From Sipunculus nudus (taxonomy: Eukaryota > Annelida > Sipuncula > Golfingiida > Sipunculidae), in contig CM049311.1 of NCBI GenBank assembly GCA_026874595.1, positions 33,003,176 through 33,067,175 of the forward strand: DNA of 64,000 nucleotides, written 5' to 3'. Positions within the stretch are counted from its first letter, which is position 1. Every line of letters starts with the position of its first letter. A program made the translations under genes and the position numbers. Shown one piece after another: positions 22,240-33,813 of the stretch. The notes beneath the pieces are model-generated. The model did no database searches, was not told where the DNA came from, and saw nothing but the letters and a program-made list of their open reading frames with translations.

Positions 22240-23400
22240 GATTGAACCTCAAGAACTCAGACTTGGGTGGCCTGGACTCAGACTTGGACTTTGGTGGCCT
22301 GGACTTGGATTTGGGTGGCCTGGACTTACACTTGGACTTGGGTGGGCTGGACTCAGACATGGACTTTGGTGGCCTGGACTCAGACTTGGACTTTGGTGGC
22401 CTGGACTTGGATTTGGGTGGCCTGGACTTACACTTGGACTTGGGTGGGCTGGACTCAGACATGGACTTTGGTGGCCTGGACTCAGACTTGGACTTTGGTG
22501 GCCTGGACTTGGATTTGGGTGGCCTGGACTTACACTTGGACTTGGGTGGGCTGGACTCAGACATGGACTTTGGTGGCCTGGACTTGGATTTGGGTGGCCT
22601 GGACTTACACTTGGACTTGGGTGGGCTGGACTCAGACATGGACTTTGGTGGCCTGGACTCAGACTTGGACTTGGGTGGCCTGGACTCACACTTGGACTTG
22701 GGTGGCCTGGACTCACACTTGGACTTGGGTGGGCTGGACTCAGACTTGGACTTTGGTGGCCTGGACTCACACTTGGACTTGGGTGGCCTGGACATGGATT
22801 TGGGTGGCCTGGACTTACACTTGGACTTGGGTGGGCTGGACTCAGACATGGACTTTGGTGGCCTGGACTCACACTTGGACTTGGGTGGCCTGGACTTGGA
22901 TTTGGGTGGCCTGGACTTACACTTGGACTTGGGTGGGCTGGACTCAGACTTGGACTTTGGTGGCCTGGACTCACACTTGGACTTGGGTGGCTTAGACTTG
23001 GACTTGGGTGGCCTGGACTCACACTTGGACTTAGGTGGGCTGGACTCAGACTTGGACTTTGGTGGCCTGGACTCAGACTTGGACTTTGGTGTCTTGACTC
23101 AGACTTGGACTTTGGTGGGCTGGACTCAGACTTGGACTTGGGTGGCCTGGACTTACACTTGGACTTGGGTGGGCTGGACTCAGACATGGACTTTGGTGGC
23201 CTGGACTCACACTTGGACTTGGGTGGCCTGGACTCACACTTGGACTTGGGTGGCCTGGACTCAGACATGGACTTTGGTGGCCTGGACTCACACTTGGACT
23301 TGAGTGGCCTAGACTTGGACTTGGGTAGGCTGGACTCAGACATGGACTTTGGTGGCCTGGACTCACACTTGGACTTGGGTGGCCTGGACTTGGACATGCA
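22240..23400. repeat. 24/27-bp minisatellite open in several frames on both strands
   Basis: Roughly 45 units of GGCCTGGACT(C/T)(A)(G/C)ACTTGGACTT(T/G)GGT vary between 24 and 27 bases (for example TGGACTTGGGTGGCCTGGACT variants). Nearly all length changes are multiples of three, so long frames persist on both strands: SDLDFGGLD-like on plus, SPPKSKSESRPP-like on minus. Codon patterns simply follow the DNA repeat, and no splice, signal or domain supports translation. It lies upstream of the first recognised oxidoreductase exon, probably in a 5' intron or the promoter region. Confidence 0.92.
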
Positions 23401-23404
23401 CTCA

Positions 23405-26055
23405 GATTCAGATGGTGTGGACGTTAACTACATCACTGTTAGTTATCCTTCTAATAAATCTATATTCTATATGCAACTATAGAGGTTTTTACCTTTTTAT
23501 GTACCTCTATGGGGTGCATATAAAGGTGGAATCACTGATGAAGTTTGCTTTTGCAAAATGGTAGATCACTGGGTTTATAGGATTTACCTGAATGTCAACT
23601 GTTACAGGGCACATAAAAAATCAGACCAGTCTCACTGATGAAGCTTGTTTACTTAGCAAAATAATTTGATCACTGGATTTGTGTGCCACCTACTATCTTA
23701 CATGCATGCCCTTCTTTCATGTTTTTTGTGGGAAAAACTAGATTTGCATGAATTACTTTATCCAAATACTTGTAAAACTAACTCTGGTAACAGCTGTTAC
23801 CTATTATCTGATCATTCATATTCATTCATGAAGAAACCGTCAAACACAGACATATCTGACATGAATTAATTTAAGATAATAACTGAACTTTTCATAAAAA
23901 TAGGCCATAAAAAAGTGATCCCATGGTACACAGGCAGTTCTTTTAATTAATATTGACAGGTTAACATTATGTGGGCCCAACAAAATAATTCAAACACATT
24001 CAACAAGGACATAATACAAAAAGGTTTCACACAATTTTCAATCTGTATTAGATCTCAATTGAGCATTTACACTGGGATCAAACCAAGTCAATGAATGTGG
24101 ATTGAAACTGTTTTCAAAACGGATTGAGTTTTCACATGGCATATTTTAATATAAATGAAATCTGTTTTGGTTAAATTGAGTGAAACACCTTCTATAATGT
24201 CATGTACTATCAAGTGACCTCATGTGCATGATCCATTATTATTTTATCATGTGATGTTGTTTGACACAGGTCTTTGCTTTGGTCCAAACAATGTTGGTTT
24301 ATTTGCTGTGTGAAATCACTAAACAGTTTTCTGCAATCCGCGTTGGCCACAGTGGTTTGGGAGTAGCTGCTGGGTGAAAATTGTAAATATTAAGGGACCT
24401 AATCACATATTAGGTATGTTAAATATACATGCAATACAGTGTGTTCTCTTTCAAATTTATGGTATCTGCCCAGTGTTTACTCACACACAGAAACATAACA
24501 ACTTGTAAAACAGGTGTATTGGAGATAGAATCTCCATGTGCCGAAATGGTTTGCTGGGAAACTTTTTTTGTACAGTCAAAATGAAATCATAGTTTGAGAT
24601 AATACACACATTACTTCAAAAGATTATGAACCTTTTAACTAATGATGTATGCATATGTATCTATGTGTGTATAAATGCAAGTCTGATTTTAATTGGGTTA
24701 TAATTATTCTGACTAGGAAACTGTAGCATCCTTGATCCAGCTATTCACAAAACTTGATCCTACCTTTGATAAATGAGCAATTTGTATGAGAGTAAGCAGG
24801 TATGTTTTCAGCCTCATCAGTGAATTGTTTTGTCCTTCATCAACTCCTCCCTGTGTTCATATCAACCAACAAGTGTTGTCTAAAGTCCAGGTGCCCGGGT
24901 GAATATTAGACCTGCATGATAAATATGTTGAATACTATGTACATGTCGTACCAGTACATAGGAACTGTGCACATTTCTATGTAAATTTATTAAAGGGGCC
25001 CTATCACCTATAAAGCTTGTTGAGTTAACACGAAAAATAGCTTCTTCCCTTTAAAATTAATCTGTTCCTGCCAAAATATTGCCCTGAAACTGTTTGCTTA
25101 CTCCTGTAAACGAGTGTTAAAAACGGTGAACCGGGTGTGATCGCAGGGATCAACATAAACACAGTGCATTGGGCCATGTGCTGCGTGGAGCCGCAACACG
25201 TGCCAATCAGGAGATGCCCTGACTGACCTGGCTCAAAAACTGTAATACTTGTTCCCGCTCGCTAAAACACTGCTATTGCCCTTCTTAATTGGACCTCCGG
25301 TCATGCAGCCTTGTTATCGTAAAAAGACTGTGTTTACCAACACGCAGGGCTATAACAAGGTGTTAAACAGTCCTTTGCGAGGAAATGAGACTGTGTGCTG
25401 GAATAGTTTTGCTGGGAAACTTTTGTATAACACAAAACTGCACTGATAGTGTGACAGAATAAGTATGATATTGCTCCTGATTATGTCCCTAAAATGAATC
25501 CCAACTTATTAAAATTTCAGCAAACCAAAATTCAAATGTATGTTTAAACACATGATAAATTTTGGTAAAATGATATGTACACAGATTTTATCAAACAGAT
25601 TATCTATTCAAAACCCTCAACAGATTTCAAAGGCCATATTATATGGCCACATTTTTTAACTGACATATAAAATACGTAAAGATTCATCAGAAACAAAACT
25701 CTATAAAAAATTAAGAAATGTAAATTATGAGTAAAGATACTGGGTACAAATTAAAAAATATATCATCATATAATAAAATTACAAATAAAATTCATCACCT
25801 GTGGATGATCTGTTTGTGTTCAACATAGAATTAATAAATAACATTATAAAAAATACACAGTGTTTTGATGGCAGATTGGCTGGTCATTTAAAACTCTATT
25901 AATAAATAACATTATAAAAAATACACAGTGTTTTGATGGCAGATTGGCTGGTCATTAAAAACTCCATTAGACCTGAATAACTGTTTGCCTGGTATTGTGC
26001 GCACTGCTTGCATGAAAAGAAGCAGCTCTCCACCAGAAAGCTATATAGTTTGGGT
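23405..26055. other. Non-coding stretch with interspersed repeat fragments
   Basis: No exon is supported. Two related segments (about 24390-24600 and 25000-25450) share AAGGG(A/G)CCTAATCAC-like openings and a TTTGCTGGGAAACTTTT motif. Another relative lies at 43393-43760, so this is an interspersed family. A 68-bp tandem duplication is at 25831-25966. Confidence 0.5.
25831..25966. repeat. 68-bp direct tandem duplication
   Basis: TTAATAAATAACATTATAAA begins at 25831 and again at 25899. The two 68-base units, each ending in GCAGATTGGCTGGTCATT, are nearly identical, so the duplication is recent. Confidence 0.93.
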
Positions 26056-26059
26056 ATTT

Positions 26060-26189
26060 TTAATATATAAATATTACTCTCTGAATAGTGGGGGGGGGGG
26101 GGGGTATGATTACACTGACCATTCCCCCTCTCCCTTGCCAAAGAGTGTATATCTCCCCCCCCCCCCCCCCCCCCCGTATTGACGCCCTG
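26060..26189. mobile_element. hAT-type MITE fragment (right end)
   Basis: AATATATAAATATTACTCTCTGAATA is followed by a G run, GATTACACTGACCATT, a C run and the terminus GTATTGACGCCCTG. This matches the right half of the complete copy at 59111-59570. The left half is missing. Confidence 0.7.
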
Positions 26190-26379
26190 TTTATATGTTT
26201 GATATGCTCAATGTTCATCAGTGAGCTTGCGTTTGGTTTTGCATCGTTTAGGCTTATATTTATAACAACCAAGACCACATAATGCACATTCGATTCCTGC
26301 CATGGTCCTTAATTAAACTACCCTCATAGTAATTATATCTCTATATCTGTAATTTACGAGTGATCTGTTGATCCTCATG

Positions 26380-26580
26380 GAAACACGACTGCTAAGGTCA
26401 TTCCATACACAGGTGTTATGGACAATGTCATACATAAAAGACTCGCCGAACCTGCAATATTTCTGCAAAGCTCAGAGGCAAATCCACCACGCCCACCACA
26501 GCACCACACGTACTCGTATTATCGCCCAATGGCCAGCCACGTGACATCGCGACAACAGGTGTGCACTGGGACAGAAAATG
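26380..26580 (-). promoter_or_regulatory. Possible CpG-richer promoter segment
   Basis: This segment is less AT-rich than its surroundings and contains CCAAT (in CGCCCAATGGCC, 26524-26535) and an E-box CACGTG (26539-26544). It lies upstream of the minus-strand oxidoreductase but 4.5 kb from its first recognised exon, so any link is a guess. Confidence 0.15.
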
Positions 26581-26663
26581 TCACACAAATATAGTCACAT
26601 GGCAGGCGCGTATCCTGGATTTTTTTTTCGGGGGGAAGGAGATGACAAGCCAAAGACGATTAT

Positions 26664-26668
<5 letters not shown>

Positions 26669-26709
<41 letters not shown>

Positions 26710-26735
26710 CACACATATATATAGGCCTAGATATA

Positions 26736-26785
<50 letters not shown>
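26669..26785. repeat. Two (AT)n microsatellites
   Basis: AT runs at 26669-26703 and about 26735-26785 are separated by a degenerate ACACACATATATATAGGCCTAG stretch. A G run and a long C run occur nearby (26630-26637 and 26979-26994). Confidence 0.95.
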
Positions 26786-26793
<8 letters not shown>

Positions 26794-26869
26794 TATATGT
26801 AACATATATAATAAATAAATGCAATATATATAGTACATGTAAATGTTATAAAATATAGCCACGCGCTGA

Positions 26870-28085
26870 TATGGGGTTTATATATATATATATGTATAAA
26901 TATACAACAAACACCTTCCAGCATGACTTTTTTTAATCAGGAGCGTCAATTCATGCGGGGATGGGGGTATATGTATCACCCCCCCCCCCCCCCCCAAAAA
27001 AAAGGAAAAACTTTGGTTCCATTGCTGAGTTTACTATGAAATATTATATACATGTAAACTTGGTGTAGCAGTAACCTATGCTTTAAACCTTATACATAAC
27101 TGTAATATATATTTGAAGTAAATTGAAGCCACTGTTTTTACTTGGTCAGTGTCTTAATTACTAGATCTCATGGCTACAGATGATACAACATTTCTGCTTG
27201 TATAAAACATTTGAGCCAATGGTTCAACTTATTTCTTTACATCCTATAGGCGTTTAAAACGCCAATCCCATCTTTGTTAAACCTCTTTACTTTTATGTTG
27301 AATATTTGACCCTCTTCCACTCTACAGTATGTGTCCAACGCATCCATGTTTGGATGGTTATATAACATTAAGAAGCTCAATTCAATCGTTAGGGGTTGAT
27401 GGTCAACATTAATTTACGGCATGCATATATAAGCCACATAATTCATATTGGGATTTATATTATATAGGCCTACACAAGCAGATAAAGGCAAAACCGCCCG
27501 CCAGCCAACGCTACACACTCAAACTCACCCGGAAATTTAAAAGCGACCCCTCCACAATTTTTAATTCTTTTTTTATTCATCGCGCATTCACAAATAAATG
27601 TTTGTCCTCGAATGATGCTACTTAAAACATTAAACTGACAAAAAAAACTAACTATTACTACACAGATGTAATACTTGTGTTTGTGTGAATGTTATAAAGA
27701 AGAGCAAATTGATGTATTTAAATTTGAAGAAAGCCTAATTGAATATATTTTTAATTATTTAAAATTTGCTTTAATTAAAAATTATAAAACATCTTAGAGA
27801 ATCATTCAATGGTTCACTATACCAAGTAAGAATACATGAAAACATGTAAATAATACATGTAATATAACGTATATGTGCACAATAATATGTCAACTGTCAT
27901 CAAGAAATAACAACTTTCCGTGCATATGATTGTTATATTTATATTAAAAAAATAAAATTTTGGGTTGGGGAGAGTTATAGGGATTAGCTTTTAAGAAGAA
28001 TGTGGGTTGTGTATGATTAGTTGTGCGTGTGTGCTTCGATTAAACCAAAATCTTTCTCTATATCGACACGTCTATATATAGATTT
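26870..28085. other. Non-coding AT-rich stretch
   Basis: No exon is supported. A C run at 26979-26994 is followed by A-rich sequence. The AACTCACCCGG at 27523-27533 would be a donor on the minus strand, but no reading frame ends there convincingly. Confidence 0.4.
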
Positions 28086-28089
28086 ATAC

Positions 28090-28263
28090 CTGAAATGCGA
28101 ATGTAGAGCAAGGTCCATCGGTGCATAATTCTCGACCTTGTACCAAATATTTAGGGCATAACTGGCATAGTCTTTGTTCTGACCAAGACTGGCGTATCCT
28201 ACTATCCAAAAGAAACTAGAATAAATTCCCCACATTAATGCGTTCACTCTGAATGCTACATAC
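28090..28263 (-). CDS. Orphan internal exon of an unrecognised protein
   Basis: On the minus strand a TTTCAG acceptor (ending at 28264) and a GTATAA donor (beginning at 28089) bound a 174-nt open segment. It is a phase-2 to phase-2 symmetric exon. The translation starts YVAFRVNALMWGIYSSFFWI, continues VGYASLGQNKDYASYALNIW and ends near PMDLALHSHF. It is rich in aromatic residues and non-repetitive, unlike neighbouring frames. I do not recognise the family. No partner exon was found within several kb, so it may be a pseudo-exon or part of a gene with long introns. Confidence 0.35.
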
Positions 28264-28293
28264 CTGAAATACACCATCGTCAGGCCCCCGTGG

Positions 28294-28296
<3 letters not shown>

Positions 28297-28355
<59 letters not shown>
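28297..28355. repeat. (TA)n microsatellite
   Basis: About 29 uninterrupted TA units, 34 bases upstream (in minus-strand sense) of the orphan exon. Confidence 0.97.
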
Positions 28356-28358
<3 letters not shown>

Positions 28359-28359
28359 G

Positions 28360-29230
28360 ACGGAACCTAATAGATCACAGATCACGTATGCGTGAACATA
28401 AACTTTGTCATGGTGATAAAAAAAAAAATCAGATTCTGTAACACTAGGCAGCGTGAAATGTCTAGGGGAATTAATAAAGAAGTCAGTGTTTTTTTTTGTT
28501 AACAAATAACTATAATTATTCTTAAAACAACCCTGACATTACAATACACTAAATCAATATAATTACACAGTAGAACAATAGTATAACAGCAAATCAGTAC
28601 AATCTCACAGCATAATAAACAAAGTGCAGAGTACCTGGATACCACCATGCACTGTCACAGCGACAAGTCCTTTAAAATGTATAAACCGGATGAACAGTTC
28701 ACACAAATCTTCTCAGAGAATAACATTCCAGTGTAATCACAAAATTAATCTACTGTAATCCAAAGTGAAATCCTGGCAGTGATCCGAAAGGCAAACTGAA
28801 GACTATATAAAATCCGTCACGAATTTAGAAGAAAATCTATAATTGCTTCACTTATCGGGAAAGGTTCACAAATGACTTACACGCTTCTGTGTCCGCTGGA
28901 ATATTTCTCTCCTCTCCTCCCGGCTCTAAAATACAGCCCATTATTTATAACTTTCACCTCAAGCCGAGAATTTTCCAGTTCTCGAACAACCCAAAGAACC
29001 TAACATGATACGCAGTACAAACGCGTTACAGGAAACATCTAGAATAACATCGCTGTGTTTCTACATATCAGGGTTTCCCCATGGGCCGGCCCGGCTCGTC
29101 CAGGCGAGAAACCCCAGAGTAGCATGACCGCTGTTAACACGTCAGACCCCACGCATGGGCCGAGCTATGCCGTCATGGCAACGGCCAATGCTAGCGCTGC
29201 ACAAACACATACAATAAAAGAGACATCCGT
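28360..29230. other. Stretch without recognised genes
   Basis: It contains a somewhat GC-richer segment at 28900-29200 with a GTAAGT donor-like site on the minus strand near 28879 and pyrimidine-rich CTCTCCTCTCCTCCCGG. No coding support was found. Confidence 0.4.

Positions 29231-29234
<4 letters not shown>

Positions 29235-29300
<66 letters not shown>
29235..29300. repeat. (AT)n microsatellite
   Basis: About 33 AT units directly abutting the left arm of the 29295-29575 inverted repeat. Confidence 0.97.
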
Positions 29301-29302
<2 letters not shown>

Positions 29303-29575
29303 CAGGACTTAAACACACTTACTTGTGTTCGACAGCTCTGTTTCGTAAGCCCTCACTCGTCAGGAACACTGAGTGGTCTTGTCGGGGCTCCTTATACTTG
29401 ATCCAGGGGATTTGTAGTTGGTCAGCAGGTGCTTTGACCTGTGCCTGCATGTCGCTGCGATTTCATTTCTTTTGTTTAGAGTGCCTAATAGGGGGCGATG
29501 AATAATAAAGTACTTTTCTTCCAAACAGAGGTTACATGATTTAAGATTTTAGTGTGTTTAAGTCCTGAAATATAT
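29295..29575. repeat. 25-bp perfect inverted repeat, AT microsatellites outside
   Basis: ATATATTTCAGGACTTAAAC plus ACACT (29295-29319) is exactly reverse-complementary to 29551-29575. Weaker complementarity continues inward (CTCTGTTT against AAACAGAG). An AT array lies immediately outside the left arm and another (29639-29700) about 64 bases beyond the right arm. This looks like a small TIR element whose ends carry TA arrays. Confidence 0.8.
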
Positions 29576-29634
29576 GTATTACAGCTCCTTGTATTAGTTG
29601 AGCACTTTAAAACCCCATGGTTTTGTAACAATCT

Positions 29635-29638
<4 letters not shown>

Positions 29639-29700
<62 letters not shown>
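29639..29700. repeat. (AT)n microsatellite
   Basis: About 31 uninterrupted AT units. Confidence 0.97.
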
Positions 29701-29704
<4 letters not shown>

Positions 29705-30304
29705 GGTAGAGTTACCCTCCGTTGTAAAGTGCTCACTGGCCTACAGACTAGGTCAGAGTGATATAACGATAAGTTGATGTGCTCTCTCATATTGTCTCTG
29801 CTTAATGTAATACTTATATTATCAATACATTATGAATGAGAATATGACAAATTAAATAAAATTATTACAGAAATATGACAATGTTAAATCCTATCCGACA
29901 ACCAATAACACGATATATAGCCTTGATATTAATCATTGATAAAAGTAAATTTTTTCCTCGATCATTGAGGCACAGAAGTTTTTTTTCAACCTGTGACAAG
30001 AACAAATCTTTAACGTTAACAACTGCACATGAAAAAAAAATCCCTGGTACTTTATGTACGCCCGAACAAGAGATGGTTTTTACTGCTCTGGCATAGGTGT
30101 TAAAGATGCATAAATTTTAACATTTGAAATAATTTCTGTTTGTTAATTTCTGAATTAAGTGTTTCCCAGTAAAACCATCCCGACACTAGGAAAAACTTTA
30201 TCGAATTCAACCGTTTTACACGTTGTTACGGGTTTGCATTTCGAATTAACGCAGTTCAACACAGTTCACGTGTCTATATTTACGTTAAGAATACCTTGAC
30301 AATA

Positions 30305-31560
30305 GGTCCGATCTTGGGCATGCGCGACAACTCCCTAACAAGGAGTAACAAGAAAGGTGAAACACAGCAGAAACAAAGAAGGAAATTTTAAAAATCTTGA
30401 TATTAAAGTTGCCCGGTACAGCAACAGTGTGTCGTGCCCGCTATGTTTATATGTTTTGCGCCATCAAACTCGCCCGGTGCATGCTTTCTTCTTCGCACTT
30501 GTGTACAAACAGTGCACAACAGTTATGTAACGAAATATTGGGAGATACCACAATATTTTCAGGTAAATTGGTCCCTTAAGTTGCTGACTTCTGAAGTTGA
30601 TAACACTTTTCTCTAAAAAAATAAATTCAACATGTAATCTAAAATATTTTCTATTCCTTATCTTTACGCTCTTCACTCCGTGTTTACCTGCCCCATTGGT
30701 GAGGGTATTTATATATTGTAGACCCCAGTGCATGGTGAAGGAAATGGTTTTACCCCAAATCCCCTAAACAGAAGAGTCATACTCTTATGAGTATGATTTT
30801 GCACAGAGTGGGGTAACATATATATAGGTACCGGGGAACATAGGTTAATACTAACAGCTTTGCCCTATGTCACGGCGGAGCTGTTTTTAAGGCGTCTGGT
30901 TTACATTTCACAGATCTGTGTCAAACACAATTACTGCTGTCAGCTTATATACCGAGTCACTGGCGCTATACGACATACGCATACATTCTGGGCCGACAGG
31001 GCTGAATCGGTTCGAGGCATTCCATGAAACGGACTGGCGATCCTTTAGCTGATTTATTCGTAAGGTATATATTAAATAGTTGTATCTACATCTGAGCGTG
31101 TGTGTTTGGGTGTGAGTGCTCGTTTAGCCTTTAGCCATACAAGATTAACATTAAGATCATTGTTGGGTTTCGGAGAGAGAAAATGCATGGATTTTGTATA
31201 CTGGTTGCGTATAAGAAGTTTGTGATGGGACAGCTAATCTTCATATGGCTTTAAAGATACATCGACATTTAGAATAATATGAATTGATTTTGACTGAATA
31301 CAAAAATTCTTAAGCAAACCCTCAGGCACATGCATGGAATTATTATCTCCAAATCAAGTGTTTCATGCGCTGTTATGGTTCTGTGTAATGTAAAAAAAAA
31401 GCAGTCCACGTGTGTGCTTATACAATGTCAAGATCGTTGGACCAGAGGTTCGACCGATCTTCTCATGCGCAACAATTCCCTAAATGAAGAAAAGATACAT
31501 GAAAGAGGAAACACAGAAGAAAACTGCGGTTGGGTGTTTAATAATCTTGATTGGTGTAAT
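30305..31560. repeat. Diverged direct repeat pair
   Basis: About 30305-30395 and 31455-31550 share CGATCTT…CATGCGC(G)ACAA(C/T)TCCCTAA…GAAACACAG(C/A)AGAAA with substitutions and small gaps. It is a dispersed or old duplicated repeat. A C run follows the second copy (31565-31579). No exon is present between them. Confidence 0.55.
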
Positions 31561-32025
31561 ACAACCCCCCCCCCCCCCATTCCACCAGTAACTCCTGCAT
31601 GGTTTATGTTTATTATTTTCGAATCCCTTTTTGTTATAAATTCAGGGATGATAGTAACTATAATGGAATTGCTTAACATATTTAAAAGGTAGGACAAGTA
31701 TTTACATACGGTATTTGAATTTATGTCCGTATAGGTTAATCTATAAAAAATATATTACTGTACTATAAATTTGTCGCTCCAATTTTTCGTGTTCTCATTC
31801 ATAGAAAAGTCCATTTCTTATAATTATATACTTCAACAGCTTATTTTAAAAACGTTTCATTCCCGACGGCGGCGCCACCTGGAACATGAATATTCATAAG
31901 GCTTGATTGTCTATTATGAAACTCAGTAAAATTACACATTCAGTGTTGAAAAACGGGAAATTCTCTGCTCTTGCATTTTTGTACATTGTAACACGGCTAA
32001 ACCTAACATGACGTTATTTATGAGC

Positions 32026-32060
32026 TATAAATTCTAGGCACAACCACTTGTCTCGTCAGT
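32026..32060 (+). promoter_or_regulatory. Candidate TATA box and initiator for Ig gene 1
   Basis: TATAAA at 32026-32031 is followed 30 bases downstream by TCAGT at 32056-32060, a spacing and initiator typical of animal core promoters. It lies about 370 bases before the proposed start codon. Upstream ATGs in between weaken the case unless the leader is spliced. Confidence 0.25.
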
Positions 32061-32426
32061 GTTGGTCGCCAACTGGAGCCACATATAGTTGCTTAGCAAC
32101 GTCCTCACCGTGATAGGACATGGGATCAATATACCAGTTGCATGAATATTCAAGAAATAACGCTGGTCACCCGGTGTTATTTAGTTTGATCTGTTCATGC
32201 GTACGGGCGCCTTATCAGGTCACGATTTCAGGCCAGTTTCATCGATTTGCTTCAAGGACTGGCGCCACGCTAACCTGTCACGCCCCGTAGCGATGATTTT
32301 TAGAACTATTCTACATTGCCGTGGTGTATCTTTTTCTCTCTCAGGTAATGTGGCAACATCTTAACCAGACCCTGTAGAGGACCTGACAGTTCTGTCCTCC
32401 GCAGCCTGCTGAGACCGGAGGCCAGG

Positions 32427-32463
32427 ATGCGGCTGCTACTGGATAAACTATCCCTCATCACAG
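32427..32463 (+). CDS. Ig gene 1 exon 1 (signal peptide start)
   Basis: The ATG opens MRLLLDKLSLIT and ends in phase 1 at a GTAAAT donor. Joined to exon 2 it yields a signal peptide continuing FIIGGVFCG. It was chosen because the paralogue has an equivalent tiny first exon in the same phase, and because the total then equals the 297 residues of gene 2. An Asp and a Lys near the N terminus are slightly unusual for a signal peptide. Confidence 0.6.
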
Positions 32464-32771
32464 GTAAATGTATATCAACCATCGCTGAGTCCGCTATATA
32501 GGCCTTCATGGCCGGAACTTTAACGGTTAATTTTATGGCTGGCTGAAGACGAGTGAACAACTGCATATATACATGCATGCTTGGAGCATAAGGCTTGTGT
32601 CAGGCCTCTATCACTGCTAATATACAGCATACTGTCTTCTGTTAGATCTACGTAACAACCTTGAACATTGATTACAAGGAGGCGCCCATATTATGTCGAT
32701 ATTAATAGCCTCGCTCCGAGTGCAGGGACATAGTATCATACATCATGTATTATATTTAGCAGGCAGTGCGC

Positions 32772-32825
<54 letters not shown>

Positions 32826-33761
32826 ATGCTTGTTTCCATATATATACTTTGTATATGTACAATAACTATATATATCCAATATATATATATATATATAATA
32901 GAGCCTACGTTTGGTAATGTTGAACAGGTAACGCCTAACAAATCTACTGTGTTTACTAAACATATTCATGTGTAGCTTATACAGGATGTTTGTGATTCTG
33001 CTTAGATAAAAAAAAGTGTTCGATAATTAAAAATACAGGTTAAGCCGATACTATCTCAGCTCGGTCGTTCTTATCTTCTGTGCTGTTGAGAATGTATAGG
33101 CTGCGGATGTTTAGAATCTAACTGACATACATGCGGACACAGCATACTAAGCAGATCTGCAAACTAAGAAGTTGTTTAACCTGCTGTTATGAAAAAATAT
33201 GCCTGTATGAAATTACACGTTTATAATGCTTGAATTTTCATGTGACCTGCTTTTTTTTCATGTAGACTGAGCTGATTCTTTCTTCATCATTAAAATATAT
33301 TATAATGAAATGATTATTAATTTCTAAAAAAACAACAACAAAAAACTGCAGTATAATGGCCATCCATCCTATTGCAACCAGGTCGCTGTAACCAGGCAGA
33401 AATTTTAACAATAGGCTACGAGTAAGGAAAAAACGCAAAGGAAATTATATAAATGTAAAGAGCAATTTGATGGTAACCGCTGTCATTTTCTGCGCTGTCA
33501 ATCATATAACTAAACTGGTACGGCTAGGAAAGCTAATATTCTTTTAAGGTGAGCTGGCTTTTTCCCACATTGTGGGTGTTGTTAGAAAGTATACAGTCAT
33601 ATTGTTTTGACTGACTGGTATATTCCAAGTGAGAACAGACTTGTAGGCGGTGAGGCCTTGTAAAAATTACAAACTTCTTTGCAGTGGCGTCAATTTATCT
33701 TCAAGGGCTGGCGAAATGACTCGTAGGAAGAGGAGGGTAATCATTACTTATCAAAGTTGGG

Positions 33762-33813
<52 letters not shown>

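Noticed and set aside
22232-23482. Long open frames on both strands (up to about 400 codons) as genes
   Set aside because: They are products of a 24/27-bp DNA repeat without signal, domain or splice evidence, and several mutually exclusive frames are equally open.
26561-26924. YIYIYI-type reading frames here and at other AT arrays (14704, 28296, 29055, 29485, 32693, 54737, 55839, 59108)
   Set aside because: Translation of TA microsatellites; no coding evidence.
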